Part shown: positions 8,160 through 15,239 of the stretch, one piece after another
How positions within the stretch are numbered: position 1 is the stretch's first letter
How the letters are laid out: each line of letters starts with the position of its first letter
Program-made: the position numbers and the translations under genes
Notes under the pieces: generated by a model
Databases searched by the model: none
What the model was told of the DNA's origin: nothing
The model's input: only the letters and a program-made list of their open reading frames with translations
Assembly: GCA_964471755.1 (NCBI GenBank)
Contig: CAYYJM010000077.1
Span: forward strand, 1-22,947
Direction of reading: 5' to 3'
Source: CAYYJM01 sp964471755
GTDB taxonomy: Bacteria; Planctomycetota; Planctomycetia; Gemmatales; Gemmataceae
DNA: 22,947 nucleotides

Positions 8160-8891
8160 TCACTCGCCTGCCCGGGCCAAAACCGCTACCCGGACAGCCC
8201 CCGCGCCCGCCGCTCGGAGTGCGCGAGCGGCCTCGGAACAGGTCGCGCCGGTCGTGAAGATATCATCGACAAGAAGGATGGTTTGCCCCAGACTGGTTGC
8301 AGAGGAGCGGGCAAGAAATGCTCCGTGGACATTTTGTTTTCGTGCTGTCGGGCTCAACCGGGACTGCGGCAGCGTGGCTCGCACACGTCGCAGCCAGCCG
8401 GGTCGGTACGGGACACCAAGGAGACCGGCGACCCCCTCGGCCAGGGCCTCGGCCTGGTTATAGCCTCGCTGCCAGCGTCGCCACCAGTAGAGGGGGATGG
8501 GAACGACCGCCGCGAATGGCTCGCCGGGCCAGGCCGCCTGCACGCGCAGAGCCAGGCAGCGACCCAGAATCTCGGCCAGTTGCTCGCCCGAATGCTTTTT
8601 CAGGCTCAACACCACCTGACGTAACATCCCCTCGTAGGGACCGAGTCGGCACACGTCGGTGAAGGCGAAGGATTCGCCGCGACACAGGGAACAATCGATG
8701 GCCGGAACCAGATGGGGCCCAACGGTGGCGGCACACCGCAGGCAGGTGGGAGCCACGTCTCCGAGCAGGGCCGCCGTGCAGGTGGGGCAGAAATACTCCT
8801 CGGCCGAGGCCAGCGGTGCCTCACACCCGTGACAGGTGGGTGGCACCAGAAGGTCCGTCACGCCACGAAGCAGCCAGTCCAGGAACGCCAT
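8160..8891 (-). CDS. comF: ComF-family amidophosphoribosyltransferase-like protein
   Basis: 243 residues with the standard ComF layout. An N-terminal double zinc ribbon has four CxxC pairs (C20/C23, C35/C38, C50/C53, C67/C70). A type I phosphoribosyltransferase domain follows, with the PRPP loop VDDIFTTGAT at 208-217 and the family motif RGYNQAEALA near 140. In naturally competent bacteria ComF is needed after DNA uptake; outside those the role is uncertain. It is found almost universally, so its presence alone does not show competence. The start at 8891 gives the usual MxxFLDWLLRGVTDLLVPP beginning. It is separated by 177 bases from the Kdo hydroxylase-like gene and by 216 bases from DUF1573, so it is not tightly operonic. 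Confidence 0.9.
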   Translation of the reverse strand: MAFLDWLLRGVTDLLVPPTCHGCEAPLASAEEYFCPTCTAALLGDVAPTCLRCAATVGPHLVPAIDCSLCRGESFAFTDVCRLGPYEGMLRQVVLSLKKHSGEQLAEILGRCLALRVQAAWPGEPFAAVVPIPLYWWRRWQRGYNQAEALAEGVAGLLGVPYRPGWLRRVRATLPQSRLSPTARKQNVHGAFLARSSATSLGQTILLVDDIFTTGATCSEAARALRAAGAGAVRVAVLARAGE

Positions 8892-8948
8892 GTTCGTTGG
8901 CCTGTCAGGAGTAGCCGACGCCTTTGTGCCGGGGCATGCCTTCAGCCC

Positions 8949-8976
8949 ATCCTATCCGTCAGGATCGGCAGTGCAA
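8949..8976 (-). promoter_or_regulatory. Possible promoter for comF
   Basis: On the minus strand, TTGCAC (8976-8971) and TAGGAT (8954-8949) are 16 bases apart, about 60 bases upstream of the comF start. Each matches sigma-70 consensus at 4 or more of 6 positions. This is sequence resemblance only. Confidence 0.3.
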
Positions 8977-9068
8977 ACCCGTCACGTTGAGTGCTGTCTC
9001 GAAGTTGTGGCCAATTGCATGAGCGTGACGCGGAGTCGGCGTTCGGCATCGGAACAGCAGGCTCGATC

Positions 9069-9995
9069 TCAGGCGGCCGACCGCAACGGACCAGAGACAG
9101 CACACATCCGCTCCAGCAGAGACAGCGGCGATTCCTCCGGAACGACCAGCGAGGTGTGTGACACCCGGAACGACTGCTCCAGCGCGTACTGGCCACGCAG
9201 AACCGCGTGCGAACAGGCATCACCCATGAGAACCCAGACCGAACCGGGGAGAAAGTGCCAGACCGTCTTGGCACACTGCGTCTGGAAGGCGTCGTTCCGC
9301 ATCAGGTAATCGTGAAACCGATGCATGAACGAGTCATAGGGCGACGTGGGCTCGGTCTCGCCCGTCATCAGTCGCCGCAGCCCCTCCTTGACCCGGTCGA
9401 ACACACTGGGCGTGACCTCGCCCGGCAGGCCGACCTCTCGTCCGTAGCGCTGGAGAAGGACGGCGAAGGGATCGCTCGTGATCCAGACACGCGGTTCCGT
9501 CGGGTTGATGTTGGCGAAGACACGCAGAATCCGGTCGCCACGGGTGGGGCGATTGGGCGAGGCATCAATGTGGAGCAGATCATTCCGGGCGATCGTTCGC
9601 AGCCGACGAGTCGCCTCCTGCGCCGGGTGAAAATGTACCACCTCGGCCCTGAGCCCCTCGCGATAGGCAGGGAGTACGGTCCGAACCCAGGTCGTGACCG
9701 TCTCGGAGAAGCGGAGCAGGATCTCCACCAGGCGCGCGGCCTGGTCGCGCTCGCCCTGGCGGAGTAATCCGACCAGACGCTGATCGGCCAGGTGACAGGT
9801 GATGTGCTTGTGGCCGAACGAGGCGATCTGCTGCTGCAAGAGGAAGTCCAGATCGTCGCCGGTGGGCAGAGAAAACGGCGCGGCGTGATAGTGGGCCACC
9901 TCACCACGCTCCAGCAGGGCGGCCCCCTGAGGGCCAGCGAGCGGTCCCGCCGCCGGGAACAGAGGAACGGACGGAGTCGGTTGAGACGAGGGCAT
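9069..9995 (-). CDS. kdoO: Kdo hydroxylase-like Fe(II)/2-oxoglutarate dioxygenase
   Basis: 308 residues from the ATG at 9995, which has GGGAGG 9 nt upstream. The upstream extension to 10061 is arginine-rich and has no such site. The central block LLHIDASPNRPTRGDRILR followed by VFANINP and EPRVWITSDPF is the signature of the Kdo hydroxylase family, which turns the outer 3-deoxy-D-manno-octulosonic acid (Kdo) of lipid A-core into Ko. A facial triad is plausible as H142-x-D144 with H263 (GDACSHAVLRGQ). It acts on the inner face of the cytoplasmic membrane in known cases. There is no signal peptide here. It sits 102 bases downstream of the histidine kinase. The presence of this enzyme implies a Kdo-containing lipopolysaccharide, in keeping with planctomycetes having lipid A genes; no other LPS genes are in the window. 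Confidence 0.78.
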   Translation of the reverse strand: MPSSQPTPSVPLFPAAGPLAGPQGAALLERGEVAHYHAAPFSLPTGDDLDFLLQQQIASFGHKHITCHLADQRLVGLLRQGERDQAARLVEILLRFSETVTTWVRTVLPAYREGLRAEVVHFHPAQEATRRLRTIARNDLLHIDASPNRPTRGDRILRVFANINPTEPRVWITSDPFAVLLQRYGREVGLPGEVTPSVFDRVKEGLRRLMTGETEPTSPYDSFMHRFHDYLMRNDAFQTQCAKTVWHFLPGSVWVLMGDACSHAVLRGQYALEQSFRVSHTSLVVPEESPLSLLERMCAVSGPLRSAA

Positions 9996-10097
9996 GGGCC
10001 GAGGCCTCCCGCGCTGTGGTTCGTGCCGGCAACGCCGCGAGTCGAGACGCGGACGGCCCATTCAATCCGTGGCAGCGAATTGCGCCGATCCCCGGGC

Positions 10098-11839
10098 TCA
10101 GGCCGCTTCTCCGCCCGGCTCCCGAGAACAGCACTCCGGCCTCATCTCTTCCAGCCCGGGACCGAGAAGGATCACGAAGCGCGTCGGTCCACCGATCGGC
10201 CGCGCGTAACGCAGTTCGCCACCCTGCTNNNNNNNNNNACCGGTAACCCCAGCCCCTTGCCACGCCCCGCCGGACGACCCGAGAAGAACGGATCGAACAG
10301 ATACGGCTCGTGTTCAGGAGCCGGCCCGGGACCGCTGTCTTCCACCACCACCTCGACGGGATTCTTCCACCCATCCACCTTGCCGACGGCCGACCGCCGC
10401 ACGTCAATGCGGACCCAGCCGGCCACCGGCACGGCCTCGATAGCGTTTCGCACCAAGGCCGTCAAGACCGTCCGCATCTGCTCGGAGTCCAGCGACAGAA
10501 GCCAGCCCCGACTGGCGGCCTGTTCCGTGGTCAGCACCGGGCCTTCCAGCCGCACCTGCCGCTGGATCGCCAGTTCCTCCTGACTCCGCAGCACTTCCCC
10601 GATCAGGAGCAGGAGATCGACCGGTCGCCGCTGTGGTGCGGGCGGTCGGGCGAACAGCATCAACTGACGCAGCAGCGTGTGGATTCGTCGCGTCTGAGCG
10701 ATGATCGTCTCCAGCGACTGCTCGACATCCGCGTTCGCCTCGGGATCGAACCACTCCGCACCGTGGGAGAGCAGATACTGAGCCCGGCCGGAGATCACGG
10801 CCAGGGGGTTGTTGATCTCGTGGCCCGCTCCGGCGGCCAACTCGGCCAGGGCCTGCAAGCGGGCGGTCAATTCACGCTGGCGCTCGTCGGTCAGGCGAGC
10901 CGCGAGGGCGTTGTGCAGGCGGTCGTTCTCGTCTTCCAGCATGCGGACCTGATCCGCCTCGCTCCGCAGCCGCCGATTCTCCAGCGCCAGTCGGAGCAAC
11001 TCGGGCAGCAGGTCGCTCTGTCGCGGATCACCCCAGGTTTCCGCGTCCAACCGCAGTTCCGGGATCTTCGCGACGGCCGGCACCTCGCCCGGATCGAGGG
11101 GCACCAGACCGAGCGGATACCCTTGCCGGGCGACCTCTCCGGCAGCCTGCTGGACGACCTCGAACAACCCGCGCTGCGTTCCCAGATCGACAGCCATGTC
11201 AGCCGTCAGACGCAATCGGCCCGGAATGGCACCGACCCAGCCGGGCAGACCCCAGCGCCGGGCGAGATGGCGGGCGAGCGTGTCCTGATCATGGCCCCAG
11301 TGCCGTTGCTGCGTTTGCTGAGGCTGGCCGCGATGGTCCGGGTCCAGCCAGCAGGTCTGCACCCGCTGGGGAGCCACGGCCGCCACGGTGAGCCAGCCCA
11401 GAGAGGCCAGCAGGCCGGCAATCCAGGCCTGAACGGGATCGACACGGCCCAGGGTGGCCTCGGCTCGCGCACTGGCCCGCTCGGCCAGGCAGAGCATCGC
11501 CTCATACAGCGGAGCCAGAGGCGCACTGGCGAAGGAGACGAAGGGCAGGGCGGGTGTCGGCTGCGCCAGCAGAAGCAGCGCCCGCTCGATCAGCGCGGGA
11601 GCGGCCAGATGACTCAACAGGGTATCGCTGCGCAGCGGGAAGTCGGCCGGCTGACGAAGCAGAAGCAGCACGGCGGCCGGGTCGCGTCGGATGACGCTCC
11701 AGGTTTCCGAGGTGATCGGGCGCGTGAGGGCCAGCAGCGAGGAGAGTGCCGGCGTCAGGCCGGCAACCTGATGGAAGGCGTCCGCCTGCCAGTGGCAGGC
11801 GTGAAACCCGCCACCCTCTCCTGCGGTTGATGCAGGCAC
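10098..11839 (-). CDS. Sensor histidine kinase with HDOD-like N-terminal domain (split by a gap)
   Basis: Autophosphorylating kinase, probably partner of the response regulator just upstream. I place the start at GTG 11839 because GGAAGGAG (11854-11847) lies 7 nt before it; the frame is open to 11908 but that stretch is a stable hairpin. Residues about 10-240 resemble a degenerate HDOD domain. A helical linker (about 280-330) leads to the H-box AGHEINNPLAVISGRAQ (H340). The ATPase boxes are N465 (LVRNAIEAVP), DSGPG at 501-505, LFDPFF at 514-519 and GRGKGLGLP at 525-533. Ten N at 10229-10238 follow, then the frame changes: the true C-terminus, QGGELRYARPIGGPTRFVIL, is read in another frame to the TGA at 10100-10098. 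The real gap must be 2 mod 3, probably near 30 bases. No transmembrane segment is seen, so the kinase is probably cytosolic. Confidence 0.85.
10229..10238. other. Assembly gap, 10 N, inside the histidine kinase gene
   Basis: Between GLGLPV on one side and QGGELRY on the other. Kinases normally have about 8-10 residues there (such as a short helix ending in ...QQ/H), so 10 bases is too short. The flanking frames require a length of 2 mod 3. Confidence 0.85.
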
Positions 11840-11875
11840 GAGCAGGCTCCTTCCGTGGATACGAGGCGAACTCGA

Positions 11876-11916
11876 GGCCGACCGAACCCGGAAACACCTC
11901 CGGGCCACGGTCGGCC
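11876..11916 (-). promoter_or_regulatory. Stable hairpin between response regulator and kinase genes
   Basis: GGCCGACCG at 11876-11884 pairs with CGGTCGGCC at 11908-11916 (9 bp). An inner CCCGG/CCGGG stem (11887-11891 with 11900-11904) closes an 8-nt loop. It falls in the 91-base space between the response regulator stop and the kinase GTG. No T tract follows, so it looks more like an RNA processing, stability or attenuation element than a normal terminator. Confidence 0.6.
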
Positions 11917-11930
11917 GATACTCCGGTTCT

Positions 11931-12512
11931 TCAGGCGGTCTCGGCCGGCTCCATCTCCAGCAGACTGCACATGCGGTCCATCAGTTCGTCGAACTCGAAC
12001 GGCTTGTGCAGGAAGTCGTCGGCTCCGGACAGCCGCAGTTCCTGGATCTTGTCCTCTTCGATCATGCCGGACATGCACAGGATCCGAACCTCTTCCAGAC
12101 TGGAGTCCGCCCGCACCCGATGGCACACTTCCTTGCCGTTGATGTCCGGCAGCATGACGTCGAGAAGAATGATGTCCGGCCGGTATTCCTTGACCATCAT
12201 GCCGGCGTCGAAGCCGTTGGTCGCCGTCCGCACCTCGAACCGGCCATCCTCCTGCAAGAACTTGCAGAGCAGATCGACGAGGTCGGTATCATCGTCCACC
12301 AGGAGCAGCTTCCGCTTGCCGCTTTCCAGGGCATCGGTCGGGATGCCGTTATCCTTCATGAACTTGTAGAGCGCCTCGCGCGGAATGCGGCGGAAGCGCG
12401 AGCCAGGGACGCGGAACCCCTTTAACTGTCCGTTGTCGAAGCAACGGATGATCGTCTGCTGGCTCACCTTGCAAATCTTGGCGGCTTCGCCCGTCGTGAA
12501 AACCGTCTTCAT
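11931..12512 (-). CDS. Response regulator: excisionase-type HTH followed by receiver domain
   Basis: 193 residues from the ATG at 12512 (MKTVFTTGEAAKICKVSQQT). An ATG four codons earlier (12524) sits directly against the GGAAGG and is less likely. Residues about 5-50 form a MerR/excisionase-type winged HTH (TTGEAAKICKVS...IRCFDNGQLKGFRVPGSRFRRIPREAL) that should bind DNA. Residues about 67-190 are a CheY-like receiver: acidic DDD at 73-75, phospho-acceptor D118 (DIILLDVMLPD), S148 (LCMSG) and K170 (FLHKPF). The order, DNA-binding domain first and receiver last, is the reverse of the usual response regulator but is repeatedly seen in planctomycetes. It is followed by the histidine kinase, probably its phosphodonor, in one transcription unit from the promoter at 12888-12915. 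Confidence 0.9.
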   Translation of the reverse strand: MKTVFTTGEAAKICKVSQQTIIRCFDNGQLKGFRVPGSRFRRIPREALYKFMKDNGIPTDALESGKRKLLLVDDDTDLVDLLCKFLQEDGRFEVRTATNGFDAGMMVKEYRPDIILLDVMLPDINGKEVCHRVRADSSLEEVRILCMSGMIEEDKIQELRLSGADDFLHKPFEFDELMDRMCSLLEMEPAETA

Positions 12513-12550
12513 CGCTTTATCCATCCTTCCTGGCCATCGCCAGTCGCACG

Positions 12551-12580
12551 CGGTGGTCTCCGGTCACCGGAGAACCGCCG
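12551..12580 (-). promoter_or_regulatory. Leader hairpin upstream of the response regulator
   Basis: CGGTGGT (12551-12557) pairs with ACCGCCG (12574-12580, one G-U pair). CTCCGG (12558-12563) pairs with CCGGAG (12567-12572) across a 3-nt loop, with a single bulged A. It ends 38 bases before the ATG at 12512. A second small stem (CTGGC-GATG-GCCAG, about 12528-12541) includes the bases beside the Shine-Dalgarno. This could regulate translation, but no known riboswitch class is recognised. Confidence 0.45.
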
Positions 12581-12887
12581 AATCTTCCCTGATCTGCCTC
12601 ACTCTTCCAGCGAAACTCGTACGAGCCAGATCCGCCAACTCGGTGCGTGCTCGGGTTGTTACAAGTCGATCCGTTCCATCGTGATCGAGGTTGCCGATCC
12701 CAGGAAGGAGTCGGGTTGTCGATCAGCCAAACAGCCACTGGACACCAACATCCACGCGAGCCTTCCGGCGCGTTCCGGAAGCTCTTCGTGACTTCCTTCC
12801 CGAATGGGCCTGGGAGAGGTGGCCTCACCCAGTGTGCGACAGGTGTGCGGTCGAGGGAGGGGATTACCAACCTTGCCACCCTCTTCG

Positions 12888-12915
12888 ATTATAGCCAACC
12901 TCTCCACTCTGTCAA
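12888..12915 (-). promoter_or_regulatory. Consensus sigma-70 promoter of the two-component operon
   Basis: On the minus strand a perfect TTGACA (12915-12910) and a perfect TATAAT (12893-12888) are separated by 16 bases. It points to the response regulator/kinase operon. This is by far the best promoter match in the window. Confidence 0.75.
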
Positions 12916-13087
12916 CGCGAACTGAGCCGTCTCTGTCGCTCTAAACCGTTATCCCCAGGCCACTTCCTCCGACAACCTTCGTCAAACGTCCCACTTTGCG
13001 GAAACTTCCACGTCCATAAATACTACCCAGACTATCAAAATTTACCAGCCCTTCCAGATTCGACCTCGTTTACCTCGCTTGCCTCAT

Positions 13088-14976
13088 TCATCGGTCGGCA
13101 TTCTCTTCCGGCTTTGGGCAATCTTCGTCGTTCCGCCAGGTTCCCTGGTCCAGGTAAAGGACCAGGACTGCCAGATCGGCCGGAGTGATTCCGCCCACCC
13201 GGCTTGCCTGGCCCAGGTTGGCCGGTCGGATCCGGCTCAGTTTCTCACGGGCCTCCGTGCGCAGCTGGGGCAGGGCGGCATAGTCGAACGTGGCCGGGAT
13301 TGGCCGATTCTCCATGCGCTGGAATCGGTCCACCTGGGCGGCCTGCCGCTGGATGTAGCCGGCGTACTTGGCCTCCAGCACGACCTGCTCGACGACGTCG
13401 GCCCGGCTCGCCCACTCGCGCACCTCCGGAGCCAGCGCCTCGATCTGCTCCCAGGTCGTCTCCGTGCGGCGCAGCCAGTCGGCCAGGCTCTTGCCCTGGT
13501 GTCGGGTCTTCTCCAGGAAGCCCTCCAGCGCGGCGATGGCGGACAGTTTNNNNNNNNNNNNNNNNNNNNNNNNNNNCAGGCGGCATCCTTCACCAGGCCG
13601 ATCCGTCGGCCCAGTGGCGTCAGACGCCGATCGGCGTTGTCGTGCCGCAGCAGCAGCCGATACTCGGCCCGACTGGTGAACATGCGATACGGCTCGTCCA
13701 CACCACGGGTGACCAGGTCATCGATCAGCACGCCGACGTACGCCTGGCTGCGGTCCAGGACGAAGGCCGGCTCGCCCTTGATCTTCAGGGCGGCGTTGAT
13801 GCCCGCGACGAGCCCCTGGGCCGCCGCCTCCTCGTAGCCGGTCGTGCCGTTGATCTGCCCGGCGAAGTACAGCCCGGCGACGCGCTTCGTCTCCAGGGTC
13901 GCCTCGCACTGCGTCGGTGGGGCGTAGTCGTACTCGACGGCGTAGCCCCAGCGCAGCACCTCGGCGTTCTCCAGGCCGGGGATCATCCGCAGCAGGTGGT
14001 ACTGCACGTCCTTCGGCAGGCTCGTGCTGATGCCGTTGCAGTAGTACTCGTGGGTGGTGTACCCCTCCGGCTCCAGGAAGATCTGATGCCGATCGCGGTC
14101 GGCGAAGCGAACGACCTTGTCCTCGATCGATGGACAGTAACGAGGCCCCCGACTGTTGATCTGGCCGGAGTACATCGGGGCCCGGTGCAGGTTCGCCCGG
14201 ATCAGGTCGTGGACGGCCTCGTTCGTGTAGGTGATGTGGCAGTCCAGTTGTCGCTGCGTGACCTGCTCCGTGGCGAAGCTGAACGGCCGGGGATCGCTGT
14301 CGCCGGGCTGGACCTCGCAGCGAGCGAAGTCGATGGTCCGGCCGTTGAGCCGACAGGGCGTGCCGGTCTTGAAGCGGGCCAGCTCGAAGCCGACGGTGGC
14401 GAGGCTATCGCTGAGGGCCTCGGCCGAGCCGTCGCCGGCCCGGCCGCCGCTCATCTTCGCCTCGCCGGTGTGCATGATCGCCTTGAGGAACGTCCCGGTG
14501 GTCAGGACGACGGCCCGGGCGCGATACTCCGTGTCGCCGGCCGCTCGCACACCCTCGACGCGCCAGCCGTCCGGCGTCTGTTCCAGGAGCAGCCCCTCGA
14601 CCATTTCCTGGCGGAGCGTCAGGTTCGGCGTCTCCTCGACGACGCGCTTCATGTACTGCTGATAGAGCTTCTTGTCGGCCTGGGCTCGCGGCGAGTGCAT
14701 CGCCGGCCCCTTGGTCCGATTGAGCAGACGGAACTGCAGGCCAGTCGCGTCGATGGCTCTTCCCATCTCGCCGCCGAGGGCGTCGATTTCGCGCACGATC
14801 TGTCCCTTGGCGACGCCGCCGATGGCGGGGTTGCAGGACATCTGTGCGACGGCGTCGGCGTTCATGGTGAGCAGTACCGTTCGCAGGCCCATCCGGGCCG
14901 CGGCCAGGGCCGCCTCAGTGCCGGCATGGCCAGCGCCGACAACGGCCAGATCGTACTCGAAACACAGGGTGGACAT
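13088..14976 (-). CDS. mnmG: tRNA uridine 5-carboxymethylaminomethyl modification enzyme MnmG (GidA), split by a gap
   Basis: FAD enzyme that, with MnmE, modifies the wobble U34 of certain tRNAs in the cytosol. The start at 14976 (MSTLCFEYDLAVVGAGHAG) sets the FAD-binding GxGxxG near residues 14-19. The frame is open 35 codons further upstream without homology. Both family signatures are present: GPRYCPSIEDK and AGQINGTTGYEEAAAQG, as are CNPAIGGVAKG and the GLVKDAAW region. A 27-N gap (13550-13576) then shifts the apparent frame. The true C-terminal domain continues from 13549 (KLSAIAALEGFLEKT...) through AKYAGYIQRQAAQVDRF to the TGA at 13090-13088. Summing both sides gives about 625 residues, normal for the family. 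There is no real frameshift: the gap length is simply wrong. Confidence 0.93.
13550..13576. other. Assembly gap, 27 N, inside mnmG
   Basis: The flanks read ...VKDAAW on the upstream side and KLSAIAAL on the downstream side. Homologues have about five residues between that Trp and that Lys, which would be 16 missing bases. The frames also demand 1 mod 3, which 16 satisfies and 27 does not. Confidence 0.8.
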
Positions 14977-15016
14977 GGTGAAGGTCGATGGTTGCGGGTT
15001 CTCGTCGTCCGGGGGG

Positions 15017-15022
15017 AATATA
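15017..15022 (-). promoter_or_regulatory. Possible -10 element for mnmG
   Basis: TATATT on the minus strand, about 40 bases upstream of the mnmG start, in an otherwise GC-rich region. No good -35 hexamer is found 16-18 bases further up, so this is weak. Confidence 0.25.
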
Positions 15023-15143
15023 CCCAGGGACGGCGAATGGAAAAAGATGGATCCGCGCGAGTCGCAGGACTGGCCTGGCAACTCCGGGGAGGAATTGCTC
15101 TACTCCCTCCCTTTGAATAGAGTATCGGTCACGGGGCATTCCA

Positions 15144-15215
15144 GGCGAGCCCCCGGCGACAGCCGGGGGAGTTGACCGGGGCGGGAACTCCTTCGGCTGT
15201 CGCCGGGGGCTCGCC
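15144..15215. repeat. 72-bp near-perfect palindrome (paired REP-like units)
   Basis: 15144-15173 is the reverse complement of 15186-15215 apart from two positions that would still form G-U pairs in RNA. The outer 22 bp are perfect and the loop is 12 nt. Each arm itself contains a smaller hairpin (CCCCCGGC-GACA-GCCGGGGG in the left arm; the right arm has it with two changes). It lies in the 263-base space between the divergent mnmG and phosphohexomutase genes and ends 12 bases before the Shine-Dalgarno of the latter. The form (two GC-rich palindromic units in inverted orientation) resembles REP doublets. It could equally be a structured 5' leader. Confidence 0.75.
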
Positions 15216-15239
15216 CTCTCCGCGATCGAGGAGGCGATC

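Larger units (their letters stand above)
12513..13087. other. Long intergenic region: promoter and leader of the two-component operon
   Basis: 575 bases with no convincing gene. It contains a consensus promoter (12888-12915, minus) whose start point would fall near 12880, leaving a leader of about 370 nt before the response regulator ATG. The leader includes a strong hairpin at 12551-12580. The part from about 12930 to 13080, downstream of mnmG, is the most AT-rich of the window and shows no clear terminator for mnmG. Short open frames here (for example from 12879 or 12907 on the minus strand) have no ribosome binding site and unconvincing composition. Confidence 0.6.

Noticed and set aside
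12517..12907. Minus-strand open frames of 82 and 120 codons in the leader of the response regulator
   Set aside because: No Shine-Dalgarno, composition unlike real genes here, no recognisable domain. They lie at or after the predicted transcript start but look like chance open frames.
13237..13549. Frameshifted or truncated mnmG C-terminus
   Set aside because: The alternative frame after the gap restores the full conserved C-terminal domain, so the apparent shift comes only from the arbitrary gap length.
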